Shown here piece after piece: positions 19,510 to 30,045 of a stretch of 31,464 bases of DNA (positions are counted from its first letter, which is position 1; every line of letters begins with the position of its first letter). The DNA is taken from assembly GCA_023807065.1 (NCBI GenBank), contig JAJJLU010000562.1, positions 1 through 31,464 of the forward strand, in the 5' to 3' direction. The notes under the pieces were generated by a model. It did not search any database, was not told the DNA's origin, and saw only the letters and a list, made by a program, of their open reading frames with translations. Source of the DNA: Isotricha intestinalis. Its lineage: Eukaryota; Ciliophora; Litostomatea; Vestibuliferida; Isotrichidae. Made by a program: the position numbers and the translations under genes.

Positions 19510-22500
19510 CTAAATAAGGAATTGACCAATTCCATATAAAAAACCCAGACAACTACATCTTAACCCAATATATCTGAAACTAGCAGAAAGAAAACAAATG
19601 AAAAATGAGAAAAATTGAATAATAGAAAAAGTAATTAAACATCCTTCTAACCAATTTCTTCTTGAATTAATCTTAACAGCACTAAAGGCAGAAACATAAT
19701 ACCAAAAAATAAAATAAAAAACAACATCAACAATAATAAATGTAATATGCATTATTTTCATATCTTTTGTTATTTTTGAAACTTGTTCAATATATCTTTC
19801 TTGATATTTTTCAGTATCATTTAATAATTTTAATCTTTTAATTGGTTCTGTTAAACATTTTGTTAACATATCAACAACAATACTGATAATTTCAGAATAT
19901 ATTAATCTCTCAATTTCATTAACCAATATTTCTATTAATGAATTACTTTTTGGTTTATGTATATTTTTTGCTATTAAACTTTCAATATAAAAAAGAGCAC
20001 TTATAAAAAAATATAATTCAATTTCAAAAATAAATATTATCCATCTTATATGAACATTTTGATAAGGATCATCATCAAAAATTAAATTTAATATATCTTG
20101 TTTTTTTATTAATTGTTCCCAAAAAAATTCACAAAATGTTCTTTTATCATATTCTCTTGCATCTTCAACACTCATTCCATTTAATTCGTCTTCATCAAAC
20201 ATATTATCATCATTATCTTTTTCTACTAAAAATCTTTTTGTATATTTTTTTTTAATTTTTTTTGTCACATTTTCTTCTAAAATTATTGTATTTTGTCTTT
20301 GTAGTTTTGGTAATATTTCTGGATGTTTTTTAAAAACTGAAATTTCGTTTGTGTTTGTTATTGTTTGGTTTTGATTTTGAAAATTTTTAGGGTCTGGCAT
20401 ATTAAAATCAATATCTATATTTTGATTTATTTTTTGTATATTCTTTTTATTTGTTATTTCTCTTAATGAATCTGAAGTTCCTATAGGAATATTATCATTA
20501 TAATAGGAATTCTTTTTTTGATTGATATTTATTGTTTTCAAATTATCATATTTTGTTAGATCCATATATTGTTTTGGGCTATAATTTGAATAACTGTTAT
20601 TCATATAATTTTGTGAAATTTCATAATTGATATCATTATTATTTTTTCTTGAATTTGTTCCTAAATCATATATTACAAAATCTTGTTCTGGAGAATATTG
20701 TTCATTTTTTTTTGGAGGATTAGCCTCTTTATGTTCTTCATTATTAATTTTATTATTTTTATTATTATCTCCTTCTTCATCAGGAGGATAATTAGTCTTA
20801 ATTCTTCTCATTAAATAACTATTAATTTTTGTTAAACCAATTTTCATATATAATGAAATTAAAATTAATTTAAAAACACCAAAAACAAAAAAAATCCACA
20901 AACCTAAATTACTTTTACAATAATTTTTATTGAAAACATTTTTATAACATTGAAAAATTTTAAATTGAGCAGAAGAAACCAATTCGAAAATTTCTCCTGT
21001 AATTTCATTATCAAAATTATCTAAAAATGTACTTTTAACTGTACATTCACATTCAACTTCTCCATTTCCATTATCATAATTAACACCTTTATATTCACAA
21101 TCATTTTCACATAAACTAACATTTTGATAATAATTTTGAACTCTATCATTTAATGAAACATCTTCACCTTCTTTTGAAGTAAAAGGGTAACAAATATCAT
21201 TAAAAAATGGATCATTAATATTATATACATCAATTCCTTGTTGTGCCATTTCTTTTGCTAATTCTATATCACCTCCATTTTCTTCTGTTAATGGTATAGT
21301 TACTGTTATTTTTTCTTCTGAACATAAACTCACATTTAATCTTTCTCCTAAAGGAGAATAAAATGCATATGTTATTACTGTTTTTTGTTGATTGTTTTGT
21401 GTTTTCTGAACATCTGCTTTTAAAATTATTATTTCTTCTAAATTTAATTTCCCTTTTAAAATAGTAGGACAATTTCCCAAATCAATTTTTGAAATTGAAG
21501 ATTCTTCATTTAAGCATATTTCATTTTTAAATATTTGAATTGAATACAATGAATCAATGTGATTTATTATACTTACACTATTTTTAATTAAATAATTTTC
21601 AGTTGCATAATTTTGAGCAAATCCATCAATATTATTATCAAGATTATTAACTGAAACTTCAATTGTTGATCTTTCAAAATTACATTTATTATCATCTAGA
21701 ATCATAATTTTTTCACATTTTTTTCCATTAGAACTTACTTGATATTCATTTGGACAATTTTCTATACATTCACCATTATATTCATATAAAATTTTTTCTT
21801 TACACAAATTACAATCATTATCATCTTGACAAGATTTTACACATTGAATTCCTGCTAATAAAGGATAGAGGTTTGGACATTCATCTTCATTATGACAAGT
21901 ATATTTATTAGATTCTAAACTATCGATATAAAAATATTTATTACAATCTAAAACACAATTTGTAGTTTTTGAAATTTGTGGTGAATATCCTTCTTCACAA
22001 CTATCACAATTATTATCTTCTGAAGTTCCTGAGTTTGAACATGTTTTACATGAAGAGTAGCAGGGTTTATAAAAATTATTATCTAAATAATATTTTTGGG
22101 GTGCAGAATTATAACAAGGAGAATTTGTATTGATTATTGGATAATAAGAAGTATTACATTCAATACAATTAGTAGCAGAGTTTTCACATGTTTTACATGA
22201 CTGATCACATTTATATAATTGATTATTATCAAAATAATAACCTTCTTTATTATATTCATAGCAAGTATTTGATTCTCCATCAACAGGATAATAATTATTT
22301 ATTGTGTTACATTCAGTACAATTAGATTTTAAAATAGAGCATTTTAAGCAATTTTCATCACATTTATAATATTTATTTGAATAAAAAAAATAATTACCAG
22401 CAACATTATCTCTAATAGTATTATTCCAGCATTCATTAACTTTATCATCACCATCAACCGCAAAATAATATTGTTCACATTTCCCACTTTCACATAAATT

Positions 22501-24135
22501 ATTACTAAAAGTTCCAAGTCCACTACATCTTTCACAAGAATCAAAACATCTTTCAAATTGCTTATTAGTTTTATTAATATAATAACCATTTAATCCAGTA
22601 GATGCTTTATAACAAACAATAGGATTTTCATCTTTTTTCTTATAATAATTGTTTTCTTCGTTTGTATCATCATGTGTACATTCAATACATATATTATTAG
22701 TATCGCATACGCAACCTTCATCACAACCTTGTATAATTTTAATAGATAATTTACATTTTATATTTTCTTTTTCTTTAACACAAAATTCAATTTCATATGT
22801 TCCATGATTGTTTCCAGTAAGTTCAAAAGTTTGAGTTGGAGAATATTCAGTCTCATCTGAAGCAGAAATTGAATTTGAATCTTTTTTAATAGTTATTTCA
22901 TTAGGAATTGAAGTTATTTTAAATTTCATATCTCTTGTTTCTAAAACTCCTTTTTCAAAATAATCTGAAAAAGAAATAGTTATGGTTGTACCAACTTCAG
23001 CATTAGTTAAATTTCCATTTTTACATGAATATAAAAAAAAATAAGTAACACATGCCTTACCATCATATTCGTAAAAAAGGGCATAATTATTAGTAAAAGG
23101 CGCAAAATTTGGAAATTTAACTTCCTTCGTAAATTTCAAACTATATTTTATCCCAACGATAAATGTGTTTGCGGCAATATCATTATATTGTACTTGATGA
23201 TAAGTCATTATAGTAAAATGAAAATAAATAGGATCATTACCTTTACAAACAATTGCAATTTTATGATAATTATTATCAATAATTGAAGAAGAAATAAAAC
23301 CATTGTTTTTTCCATTTTCACAATTTTGAAGAATTTCAAAATTGTTTTGGGCTTCAAAAATTAATTGACTTTGATCATTTTTTTTTAAATATCCACATGA
23401 ACAAAATAAATTATTGTCAGTTTGAGTTGTATAGCAATACATAATTAAATAATAATCATTAGCTACCCAATTCAAAAAAAGTAAATTTATATTGGTAGGT
23501 TTCGAAACATTTACCCTAATTGTATTTACTATAGTCCATTGATATGTATTGATTAATGTAACATGTAAATTTTCCCCACTAAAATTTGGAGTATGAAATA
23601 AAAGGAGAATATTATCATTTGTCCCTATTACCTCTAAGATCTCATTATCTAATTTAAGTTTATTTTCATCAAATACTTGTTCATGTTCTAAATTAGTATA
23701 AGTTTCAGAATAATGAGAAAATTTTGCTTTTGCACCATCTCGAGTTACTATAGTAAAATAACCATTTGGAAAATATGCTAATCTTAATCCATATCCAGCA
23801 ACATTCCCATTTAATTCTTGACAATTATTATCTTCATCAGAAAATACTATTGGTTGTTTATTTGAAATAACAAATTTATTTCCTTTATTTATACTGGAAA
23901 AAAACGAATGATAATTATAAGTTTTTCCACACTCTGTCATATTTTGTAATACTCCATTAGAATTATAAACATATTTATTAATTTTTGAGTCAGACAGAAA
24001 TATAAGCATATATCCTTTTGAATATTGAGACAGATGAACTTGTGAACCTTGAGCAATTAAAGTAGGAGTTATTTCAATATCATCATTGTAAATTAGTTTA
24101 AAAATGTAAAAAACAAAGATCATGAATGTCCACAT
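19510..24135 (-). CDS. Giant Cys-rich surface receptor with C-terminal membrane helices
   Basis: A 1541-residue protein with a signal peptide (MWTFMIFVFYIFKLIYN). Residues about 20-465 form a beta-rich, Asn-glycosylation-rich ectodomain, perhaps a propeller followed by an Ig-like segment. About 469-815 is a Cys-rich, furin/growth-factor-receptor-like repeat region with recurring C-x2-C units (CKTCENSATNCIECN, CKTCSNSG). About 975-1020 is a second Cys module close to the membrane (NDICYPFTSKEG, LNDRVQNYYQNVSLC, VECEC). A membrane helix follows at about 1078-1100 (LWIFFVFGVFKLILISLYM). Next is a long Asn/Lys-rich cytoplasmic stretch to about 1330. Three or four more helices occupy about 1360-1541 (WIIFIFEIELYFFISALFYI, FIIVDVVFYFIFWYYVSAF, LITFSIIQFFSFFICFL). 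Similar Cys-rich ectodomains with polytopic C-termini occur in ciliates and anaerobic protists. Role inferred: cell-surface sensing or adhesion. There are no introns in 4.6 kb. Stop is TAG. Confidence 0.85.
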   Translation of the reverse strand: MWTFMIFVFYIFKLIYNDDIEITPTLIAQGSQVHLSQYSKGYMLIFLSDSKINKYVYNSNGVLQNMTECGKTYNYHSFFSSINKGNKFVISNKQPIVFSDEDNNCQELNGNVAGYGLRLAYFPNGYFTIVTRDGAKAKFSHYSETYTNLEHEQVFDENKLKLDNEILEVIGTNDNILLLFHTPNFSGENLHVTLINTYQWTIVNTIRVNVSKPTNINLLFLNWVANDYYLIMYCYTTQTDNNLFCSCGYLKKNDQSQLIFEAQNNFEILQNCENGKNNGFISSSIIDNNYHKIAIVCKGNDPIYFHFTIMTYHQVQYNDIAANTFIVGIKYSLKFTKEVKFPNFAPFTNNYALFYEYDGKACVTYFFLYSCKNGNLTNAEVGTTITISFSDYFEKGVLETRDMKFKITSIPNEITIKKDSNSISASDETEYSPTQTFELTGNNHGTYEIEFCVKEKENIKCKLSIKIIQGCDEGCVCDTNNICIECTHDDTNEENNYYKKKDENPIVCYKASTGLNGYYINKTNKQFERCFDSCERCSGLGTFSNNLCESGKCEQYYFAVDGDDKVNECWNNTIRDNVAGNYFFYSNKYYKCDENCLKCSILKSNCTECNTINNYYPVDGESNTCYEYNKEGYYFDNNQLYKCDQSCKTCENSATNCIECNTSYYPIINTNSPCYNSAPQKYYLDNNFYKPCYSSCKTCSNSGTSEDNNCDSCEEGYSPQISKTTNCVLDCNKYFYIDSLESNKYTCHNEDECPNLYPLLAGIQCVKSCQDDNDCNLCKEKILYEYNGECIENCPNEYQVSSNGKKCEKIMILDDNKCNFERSTIEVSVNNLDNNIDGFAQNYATENYLIKNSVSIINHIDSLYSIQIFKNEICLNEESSISKIDLGNCPTILKGKLNLEEIIILKADVQKTQNNQQKTVITYAFYSPLGERLNVSLCSEEKITVTIPLTEENGGDIELAKEMAQQGIDVYNINDPFFNDICYPFTSKEGEDVSLNDRVQNYYQNVSLCENDCEYKGVNYDNGNGEVECECTVKSTFLDNFDNEITGEIFELVSSAQFKIFQCYKNVFNKNYCKSNLGLWIFFVFGVFKLILISLYMKIGLTKINSYLMRRIKTNYPPDEEGDNNKNNKINNEEHKEANPPKKNEQYSPEQDFVIYDLGTNSRKNNNDINYEISQNYMNNSYSNYSPKQYMDLTKYDNLKTININQKKNSYYNDNIPIGTSDSLREITNKKNIQKINQNIDIDFNMPDPKNFQNQNQTITNTNEISVFKKHPEILPKLQRQNTIILEENVTKKIKKKYTKRFLVEKDNDDNMFDEDELNGMSVEDAREYDKRTFCEFFWEQLIKKQDILNLIFDDDPYQNVHIRWIIFIFEIELYFFISALFYIESLIAKNIHKPKSNSLIEILVNEIERLIYSEIISIVVDMLTKCLTEPIKRLKLLNDTEKYQERYIEQVSKITKDMKIMHITFIIVDVVFYFIFWYYVSAFSAVKINSRRNWLEGCLITFSIIQFFSFFICFLSASFRYIGLRCSCLGFLYGIGQFLI

Positions 24136-24296
24136 TTATTTATTTTTTAGCTTTTAATTAAAATATTTTTTTAGGAAAATTCTCAAATATTATAAAAAAT
24201 ATAAAATTCTTTCATATAAAAGTAAAATTTAGTTAAATTAAGAATAAATTTTAATATTGAATATTTTTTAACTCAAGATTATTAAAAAAAATAATT

Positions 24297-26135
24297 CTAG
24301 TTCAAAAATATTAAAGTACCATCTGTTAAACTTATAGCTAATTTATCATCTTGCATTTTAACAATTGAAGTAGCTTCTCCTTTAATAATATTTTCTTTAA
24401 CATTAACACAATTCCAACTAGTTCCATTATTATCAACTACAAATTCCCTAATAAAACTTTTATAATTATCAATAGTAGGAGAAATATTAACAGATTCAAA
24501 AGTAATAAAAACATTATCTTTAATTTTTTGAATACTCATAATATTATCATGAGAAGGAATACTTTTAATGACTTGATAAGAATTAATATCTATAAGAATT
24601 AGTCCACAACAATCTCCTCCACATACTCCTAAAACTTTATCATTAACTAAAGTCATAGTATTACAATAATTTTTACTATAATATATACTAATATTCTTTA
24701 TAACATCAACAATTGAATCTTCTTCAAAATCCCAAAAAAATAAAGATTTTTTGGATTGTGAAATACAAGCAATTTGTTTTTCTTTAACTTGAATAGCATA
24801 AACAATATTTTGTTTTTTATCAAAAGTTTGTAAGAAATCTTCAAATTGATTTTCTGATTCTTTTGATTTTTTATATATATGAATACTATCTTTTAAGCAT
24901 GCAAATAAAGAATTATCACTTAATTCAAAAAGATATGAAACATAAACATCTTTTATTATTTGTTCTACTTGATGAGATTTAGGTGAAGTAAATTTAATAA
25001 TTGCAAAAAAAGTTTGTGATAAACATATTAATCTTCCATCATTTAATTCTGTTAAAAATGTGAAAATTGCATTTAATTCATTTATTGTTAATTGAAGTGA
25101 ATATGATTGTGTTTCATAAATTCTGATTTCTTCATCTAATGATATTGCTAATTTATTATCTCTTAACATCAATACGTAATTTACAAATTTAGATTCAAAA
25201 TTAAAGGCATTTGATTTTTCTAATTGTAATATTTTTGAATCTTTATTTTCTTCAATTCTTTTTTCACTTATTTGTTTTGGGATATAATCATCAAAAGTTT
25301 CTTTATTTTCATATTTTTGTTCTATTGTTTTTAGATTTTCTAAATTAAATTTTATTGGTTCAAAATTTAATAAATTTTTCACATTAACTATAATTTCATA
25401 ATTTAAATCATCTTCTTTTTCTTTATTTTTATAAGTATCAATAATATTTTTAAATAATGCAATTTCTTCTTTAATTTCTTTACTATAAATTTCAAATTTA
25501 TCATGAATTTGAACAATTTGATTTTGTAATTCCATAATTTTAGAATCAATAACACTTTTATTATGACTTAATTCATTTTTCATATTTTGAATTTTTTCTT
25601 CAAGTTCTTCAATAATTTTAGGATTAATTTTTTGATTTCTAATTCTAGATAAAATATGATCAAGATGGTAATCATCTTTACAATCAATGCAACAACTACA
25701 TTTACAATCAAGACAAATATATTTAAAAATTTTATTATGTTCAATACAAGTAGAATCAAAATAATTTAAAGATATTAATTCTAAAAAATGAATATGTTCA
25801 CTTTTACAAGCATTACAATATAATTCATTACATACTGGACAATAATAAAATGGATTATTAACTTCTAAACTATCAAAATTACATTTTTTACATTTTAACA
25901 TTGATAATAAATCATTTTGTTCTTCATTAAATTTTAATATTGTATTAATTTTATCATGTCCTTGACCACAAACAGTTTCTATTTTTGTTTTATTATTTTG
26001 AATTCTATACATTATTTTTGGTACAACCGGACATGTTCCACAACGAATTGCAAAATGAATATTAAATGATTTTAAATTTGAATATAATTCCATTTGTTGT
26101 TTTCCATGATTTTCAATAATTTGGATATTTCCCAT
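24297..26135 (-). CDS. B-box zinc-finger protein with coiled coil and C-terminal propeller (TRIM-like layout)
   Basis: The 612-residue product has paired Cys at C32/C35 and C82/C85, then C99, C102, C107 and C110 with nearby His, a RING- or B-box1-like zinc region. A textbook B-box 2 follows: C130-x2-H133-x7-C141-x2-C144-x4-C149-x2-C152-x4-H157-x2-H160. A coiled coil spans about 165-240 (EELEEKIQNMKNELS). From about 300 to 612 there are WD-like beta repeats ending in SIVKMQDDKLAISLTDGTLI. This zinc/B-box/coil/propeller order is that of TRIM-type proteins, which often act as ubiquitin ligases or scaffolds, but the first zinc region is not a clear RING, so ligase activity is unproven. Probably cytosolic. 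It is the best-preserved member of a family that includes the gene at 8707-10284 and the relic at 5733-6170. Stop is TAG. It lies 161 bp upstream of the receptor gene on the same strand. Confidence 0.88.
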   Translation of the reverse strand: MGNIQIIENHGKQQMELYSNLKSFNIHFAIRCGTCPVVPKIMYRIQNNKTKIETVCGQGHDKINTILKFNEEQNDLLSMLKCKKCNFDSLEVNNPFYYCPVCNELYCNACKSEHIHFLELISLNYFDSTCIEHNKIFKYICLDCKCSCCIDCKDDYHLDHILSRIRNQKINPKIIEELEEKIQNMKNELSHNKSVIDSKIMELQNQIVQIHDKFEIYSKEIKEEIALFKNIIDTYKNKEKEDDLNYEIIVNVKNLLNFEPIKFNLENLKTIEQKYENKETFDDYIPKQISEKRIEENKDSKILQLEKSNAFNFESKFVNYVLMLRDNKLAISLDEEIRIYETQSYSLQLTINELNAIFTFLTELNDGRLICLSQTFFAIIKFTSPKSHQVEQIIKDVYVSYLFELSDNSLFACLKDSIHIYKKSKESENQFEDFLQTFDKKQNIVYAIQVKEKQIACISQSKKSLFFWDFEEDSIVDVIKNISIYYSKNYCNTMTLVNDKVLGVCGGDCCGLILIDINSYQVIKSIPSHDNIMSIQKIKDNVFITFESVNISPTIDNYKSFIREFVVDNNGTSWNCVNVKENIIKGEATSIVKMQDDKLAISLTDGTLIFLN

Positions 26136-28145
26136 TTTTAATTAAAATATATTTTATATATATAAAAAACTCTTATTTTAATTTGATTTTATGTTTATTT
26201 TTTTTAAATAAAAAAAATATTAGTTTCTTTGAATAAAATTCAATTATAAATAAATAATCAATTTTCAATAGAATGAATGAACTTCATCTTCCAATTTTAT
26301 TTTCATCAATTTAAACTAAATAATCTTTACAATTGATTCCACAAAAATATTTAAATATAATTTCTTTAAATTTTTATTATTTTTTCATCTTTTTCTTTTC
26401 AATTTTATGTGTCATCTAAATCTTGTACTTAAACTTTAATTACTAATAAAAGAAACTTTTGATCTATTTCTTTTTCTTTAATTTTTTATTTTTTTCATAC
26501 ACCTCAGATAATTTTAAATTACTCTTTCTTTTATTAAAATTGTATTTTTTTATTTTTAAATAATTCAAGAACTTTATTTTCAAACAATATCATAAAAATA
26601 AACTATGTTTGTTTGAAATTATTTAAAAATAATTTCAAAAAATAAGAAATAAATAACAAATTTATAAAAAAAAAGAGATTGAAAAGCAGAAGAATTATTA
26701 AAATCAGATTCAAAAATAAATGACTAGAATTATACATAAATATATAACTGATTTTTCAAAATTTACAATGATACAAAAAGAAAAAAATAATTTATTAAAA
26801 TTAGTTTAAATAAATATAGAAAATAAAAAATTAATGAAAAAAATCAAGAAAATTAGGAGGTTCTGTGGTAAACATTATAAATAAAAATGAAAATTTAATT
26901 TGAGCAAAAATAAAGAAAATGCTGAAAAAAAAAAGAGTTTCAAATATAATAAAAACTCAAAAAATTTCTCATTCAATAATTAGAATATTTATTTTTTATG
27001 AGCATCTCTATTAAGAATAATTTCAAAAAATAAAAATTTTTAAAATTGAAAGAACAAAAATGTTAAAAAGAAGATATATTATATATTTATTATTGTCAAA
27101 TAATAAAAGAATAAAAAGATACATTGATTATTTAGATTACAAAGGAAATTGAAAATCTTGGAAAAGAAATTATAATGAGTTGTTTATCTGATTTTATTCA
27201 TAAAATAGGAATTATTTTTTTTAAAAAACAAAAATTAGAATTGAATTATAAAAATTAAATAATCAAATAAAAGAAACTAAAAATGAAATTAATCAAAGTG
27301 ATTTTTGAAAAAAAGTAATAACAAAAATTAAAATACTATTTTTTCTGAAAGTCAGATAATTAATTTATCAAATTCAAATTTTATTCCTTTTGTTTTACAA
27401 TTAAGAGTTTTTTCAAACCATAATTAAAAATTTAAATTTACATTTCTCCTTCTCAATGAAAAATAATTAATTATTTATTTAAATACAAAAAGACAATCAT
27501 TAATAAAAATACAACATAAATAAAGGAAGAAGAATAGATAAAAATTTTGAAGAATATTTAAGATGTCAATATAAGATTTAAAATTAAACAAAATTTTGAT
27601 ACTTATTTTTAAGATAAAATTTTATGGCTTAAACAGACAAATGAGAAAAGCTATAGAAATGATTATGATAGTTTAAAAACTTGTTGAATACATCATAAAG
27701 ATGATAATTAATTTAATTCTAATAGAAACAATATGATGAAAAGTTTGGGAAAAAATAATAATATTATAAATATTTTTATAAATTATTTTTTAAAATGTTT
27801 TTTTAATTATAATTTTTATTAGTATTATTTTGTCATTATAAATTATTTTGTTATTAGTTTGTTTAAAAAATTATTTTTGTAAAGGATAAATGTCCTAATT
27901 ATTATTATAATTATACTTATAATCTAATTTATGAATTTTTATTTGTAATTGTTTTCTTTATATTTTCTATCAAATTCATCAAAGAAAATAAAAAATCAAA
28001 AAGTTATTTTTTTCAATTTTTAATATCTTCATTTCCTCCAGAAGCAATTGTTCCATTATTTATTTCAATACATGAATAAATATAATATATTTTATCTTGA
28101 TTTTTACAAATTATTTTAAATTTTTAAAAAAACATTTATTTAATC
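26136..28145. other. 2-kb gap, half of it decayed coding sequence
   Basis: The first 500 bases are T-rich spacer upstream of the B-box gene. From about 26640 the plus strand becomes A-rich and coding-like; that part is listed separately. The last 250 bases before the lectin gene are spacer. Confidence 0.5.
26642..27840 (+). pseudogene. Long decayed gene, helical and Lys/Asn-rich, unknown family
   Basis: Coherent plus-strand pieces occur in changing frames over 1.2 kb. At 26702-26880: MTRIIHKYITDFSKF, MIQKEKNNLLKL. At 27240-27310: coiled-coil-like NNQIKETKNEINQSDF. At 27360-27420: NSNFIPFVLQLRVFSNHN. At 27481-27780, in one frame for 100 codons: DTYF-stop-DKILWLKQTNEKSYR, NDYDSLKTC-stop-IHHKDDN. 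In-frame stops are mostly TAA with one TAG and TGAs, usually where Gln or Trp fits. Several frameshifts are present. The plus-strand A excess contrasts with true spacers. No start, no end and no family can be fixed. The stop density in the worst parts is near random, so only the pieces quoted are strong. Confidence 0.4.
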
Positions 28146-29474
28146 TCAACTATAAGAACTCCAATAAATTTTACCTTTAGAATCAATAAGGTCAAGATAT
28201 CCCCTATCAGAACAAATTAGAGTACAATCTCCACAATAAAAAGGTCCAGCTTCATAAAACACTTGATTTTTAGAATCAATTACCTGAATAATTGAAGTAT
28301 TTTTTTTTTTAATCACATAGAAAGGAGGGTATTTAATTTTATGCTTAGGACTATAATCGTAAATATGAGAAAAATATGATTCAAAAACATATGGCTCCAA
28401 AGATGTGTAAAGTGAACCATTATTTTCTAGAAAAGCAAAAAATTTTCCATTTTTAGAATAATATTTGTAATCTTGAATCATTATTTGATCTACATCATTA
28501 AATTTACCTCCACTATTCCACACAGGAAAACCTTTTTCAGTTAAAACAAAAAAAATACCTTCATCAGATAAGAAAGAATAATATGGTGGATTTCCTCTAT
28601 TTCCAGAATTACTTTCCCATTTTTTCTTACCATCTTTATCATTTAGAACTACATTACCATTGTCTGTTATAATTAAAGAATGAGGTTCTCCATTTATTTG
28701 ATTATTCATATTATTAATAAATCCTCTATATGATCTAGTAATTCCAGAATGCCAATCAAATTTTTCTTTTATTTCATAAATATCTATTTCTCCATTTCTA
28801 ATTATTGATAAAACTGTATATCCAGATGGTGAATATAAATAACTTCCTTGAGTTAACACAGTTTGATATGATGAACCTAATTTATTTAATTCATTTTTCA
28901 TTGAAATTTCACTATGTAATTTTATACCTTCATTAATCATATTTGTTTCAGATTCTGTAAACCCTCTTCTGACTTTTTCATTAACCCATTCACATTTTTC
29001 CCAGAATATCACTGTTTTACATTTTCTTTTTCTAACTATATTATATTTTATAACTAAATCTGATCTTGTTTGTGTTTTAAGAATTGCAAAAATAACTTTT
29101 TCATCTAATTTTTTGGCAACTCCAAATATTCTTTCTAAATATGATAAATCTGCCCTTTGAATATGATTTATTTGTTCACTTGCATAAACAGAAGAATATA
29201 ACATTCTTTTAAGTTGGTTCATTAGTTCATCTGGAAAACCATATTTTTGTTTTATTGAATCATAATTTATAATATCTATAAAATCAACATATGTTTGTGC
29301 TCGTGTTTGAGGTTTTTTTAAATAATTACTATATTTTCCAATCGGAAATGTATTAGAAACATCTTTAAATATTTCTTTTAATGCATCCAACATTTTATTT
29401 CTTTCTTCATTTAAATTTATGTTTAATATACTTTGAAATATGAAGAAGAAACTAATATAAATTGTATATTTCAT
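28146..29474 (-). CDS. Secreted bulb-type (B_lectin-like) protein
   Basis: A 442-residue protein with a signal peptide (MKYTIYISFFFIFQSI). Residues about 20-195 are helical and of unknown fold, with a basic Cys pair (KCKTVIFWEKCEW). The C-terminal half shows bulb-lectin-like beta repeats: YLYSPSGYTVLSI with GEIDIYE near 212-234, SLIITDNGNVVLNDKDGKK-W near 266-286, and TLICSDRGYLDLIDSKGK-YWSS near 418-440. In the family these beta strands carry the mannose site QxDxNxVxY. Here the second repeat keeps the Asn and Val but not the Gln and Tyr, so sugar binding cannot be assumed. Such proteins are extracellular or in secretory vesicles. Stop is TGA, followed two codons later by TAA. There are no introns. 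A plain propeller is the alternative reading of the repeats. Confidence 0.7.
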   Translation of the reverse strand: MKYTIYISFFFIFQSILNINLNEERNKMLDALKEIFKDVSNTFPIGKYSNYLKKPQTRAQTYVDFIDIINYDSIKQKYGFPDELMNQLKRMLYSSVYASEQINHIQRADLSYLERIFGVAKKLDEKVIFAILKTQTRSDLVIKYNIVRKRKCKTVIFWEKCEWVNEKVRRGFTESETNMINEGIKLHSEISMKNELNKLGSSYQTVLTQGSYLYSPSGYTVLSIIRNGEIDIYEIKEKFDWHSGITRSYRGFINNMNNQINGEPHSLIITDNGNVVLNDKDGKKKWESNSGNRGNPPYYSFLSDEGIFFVLTEKGFPVWNSGGKFNDVDQIMIQDYKYYSKNGKFFAFLENNGSLYTSLEPYVFESYFSHIYDYSPKHKIKYPPFYVIKKKNTSIIQVIDSKNQVFYEAGPFYCGDCTLICSDRGYLDLIDSKGKIYWSSYS

Positions 29475-30045
29475 TTTAATTATTAATTATTAAGATTCTT
29501 TATCTATATATTTAAAAAGGATTTCTTTAATTGATATAATTAAAAATAATTCTACATCAAGTTAAAGAATAAAAAATAAATAACAACAGAAAAAAAAGAA
29601 AAATTAAACAAATATAAAGATTGTGCTTATTATGGGGTCAAAGTAAAATTTTGAATAAAAAATTGATTTTAAATTATTAACATAAAAATCCAGTCATAAA
29701 CCACATTTTTTTTGAAAGAATTGAAAATGATTTTCAAAATTTTATTTCAATTAATAAAAAAGTTATAAGTCAAAATAATGAATTTTATCTAATTTAAATG
29801 AAGATTATTTTGAATTAATTAAAGGAGAATATTAAAAAAATACAGAATAAAATCAAAACATAATTTTTTAGTTTATATATAATGAAAAAAATATTAATGA
29901 TAATGATTATTATAATCCTAAAAATAAGATTTAAAATTAAATTTGAAAAATCAAAATGTTTAATTGAGTATAATTATATTAAAATTATTTTATTTTGATT
30001 AAATTATAAAGATTTAAAATATTCAAATTTTTATATTTAATTAGG
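29475..30045. other. Gap with weak coding remains
   Basis: Divergent region between the lectin gene (-) and the right-edge gene (+). Between about 29700 and 29930 the plus strand reads HIFFERIENDFQNFISI and NEFY, then in another frame LNEDYFELIKGEY-stop-KNTE and FIYNEKNINDNDYYNPKN. This second frame is the same as that of the gene starting at 30046, but dense stops separate them, so I treat it as a relic or old upstream part and not as coding. Nothing else is recognisable. Confidence 0.35.

Noticed and set aside
26642..27840. RIP-like C-to-T hypermutation as a proven cause of the relic stops
   Set aside because: CA-containing codons for Ser and Thr remain common in the relics, and no duplicate copy is available here for comparison, so the mechanism cannot be claimed.
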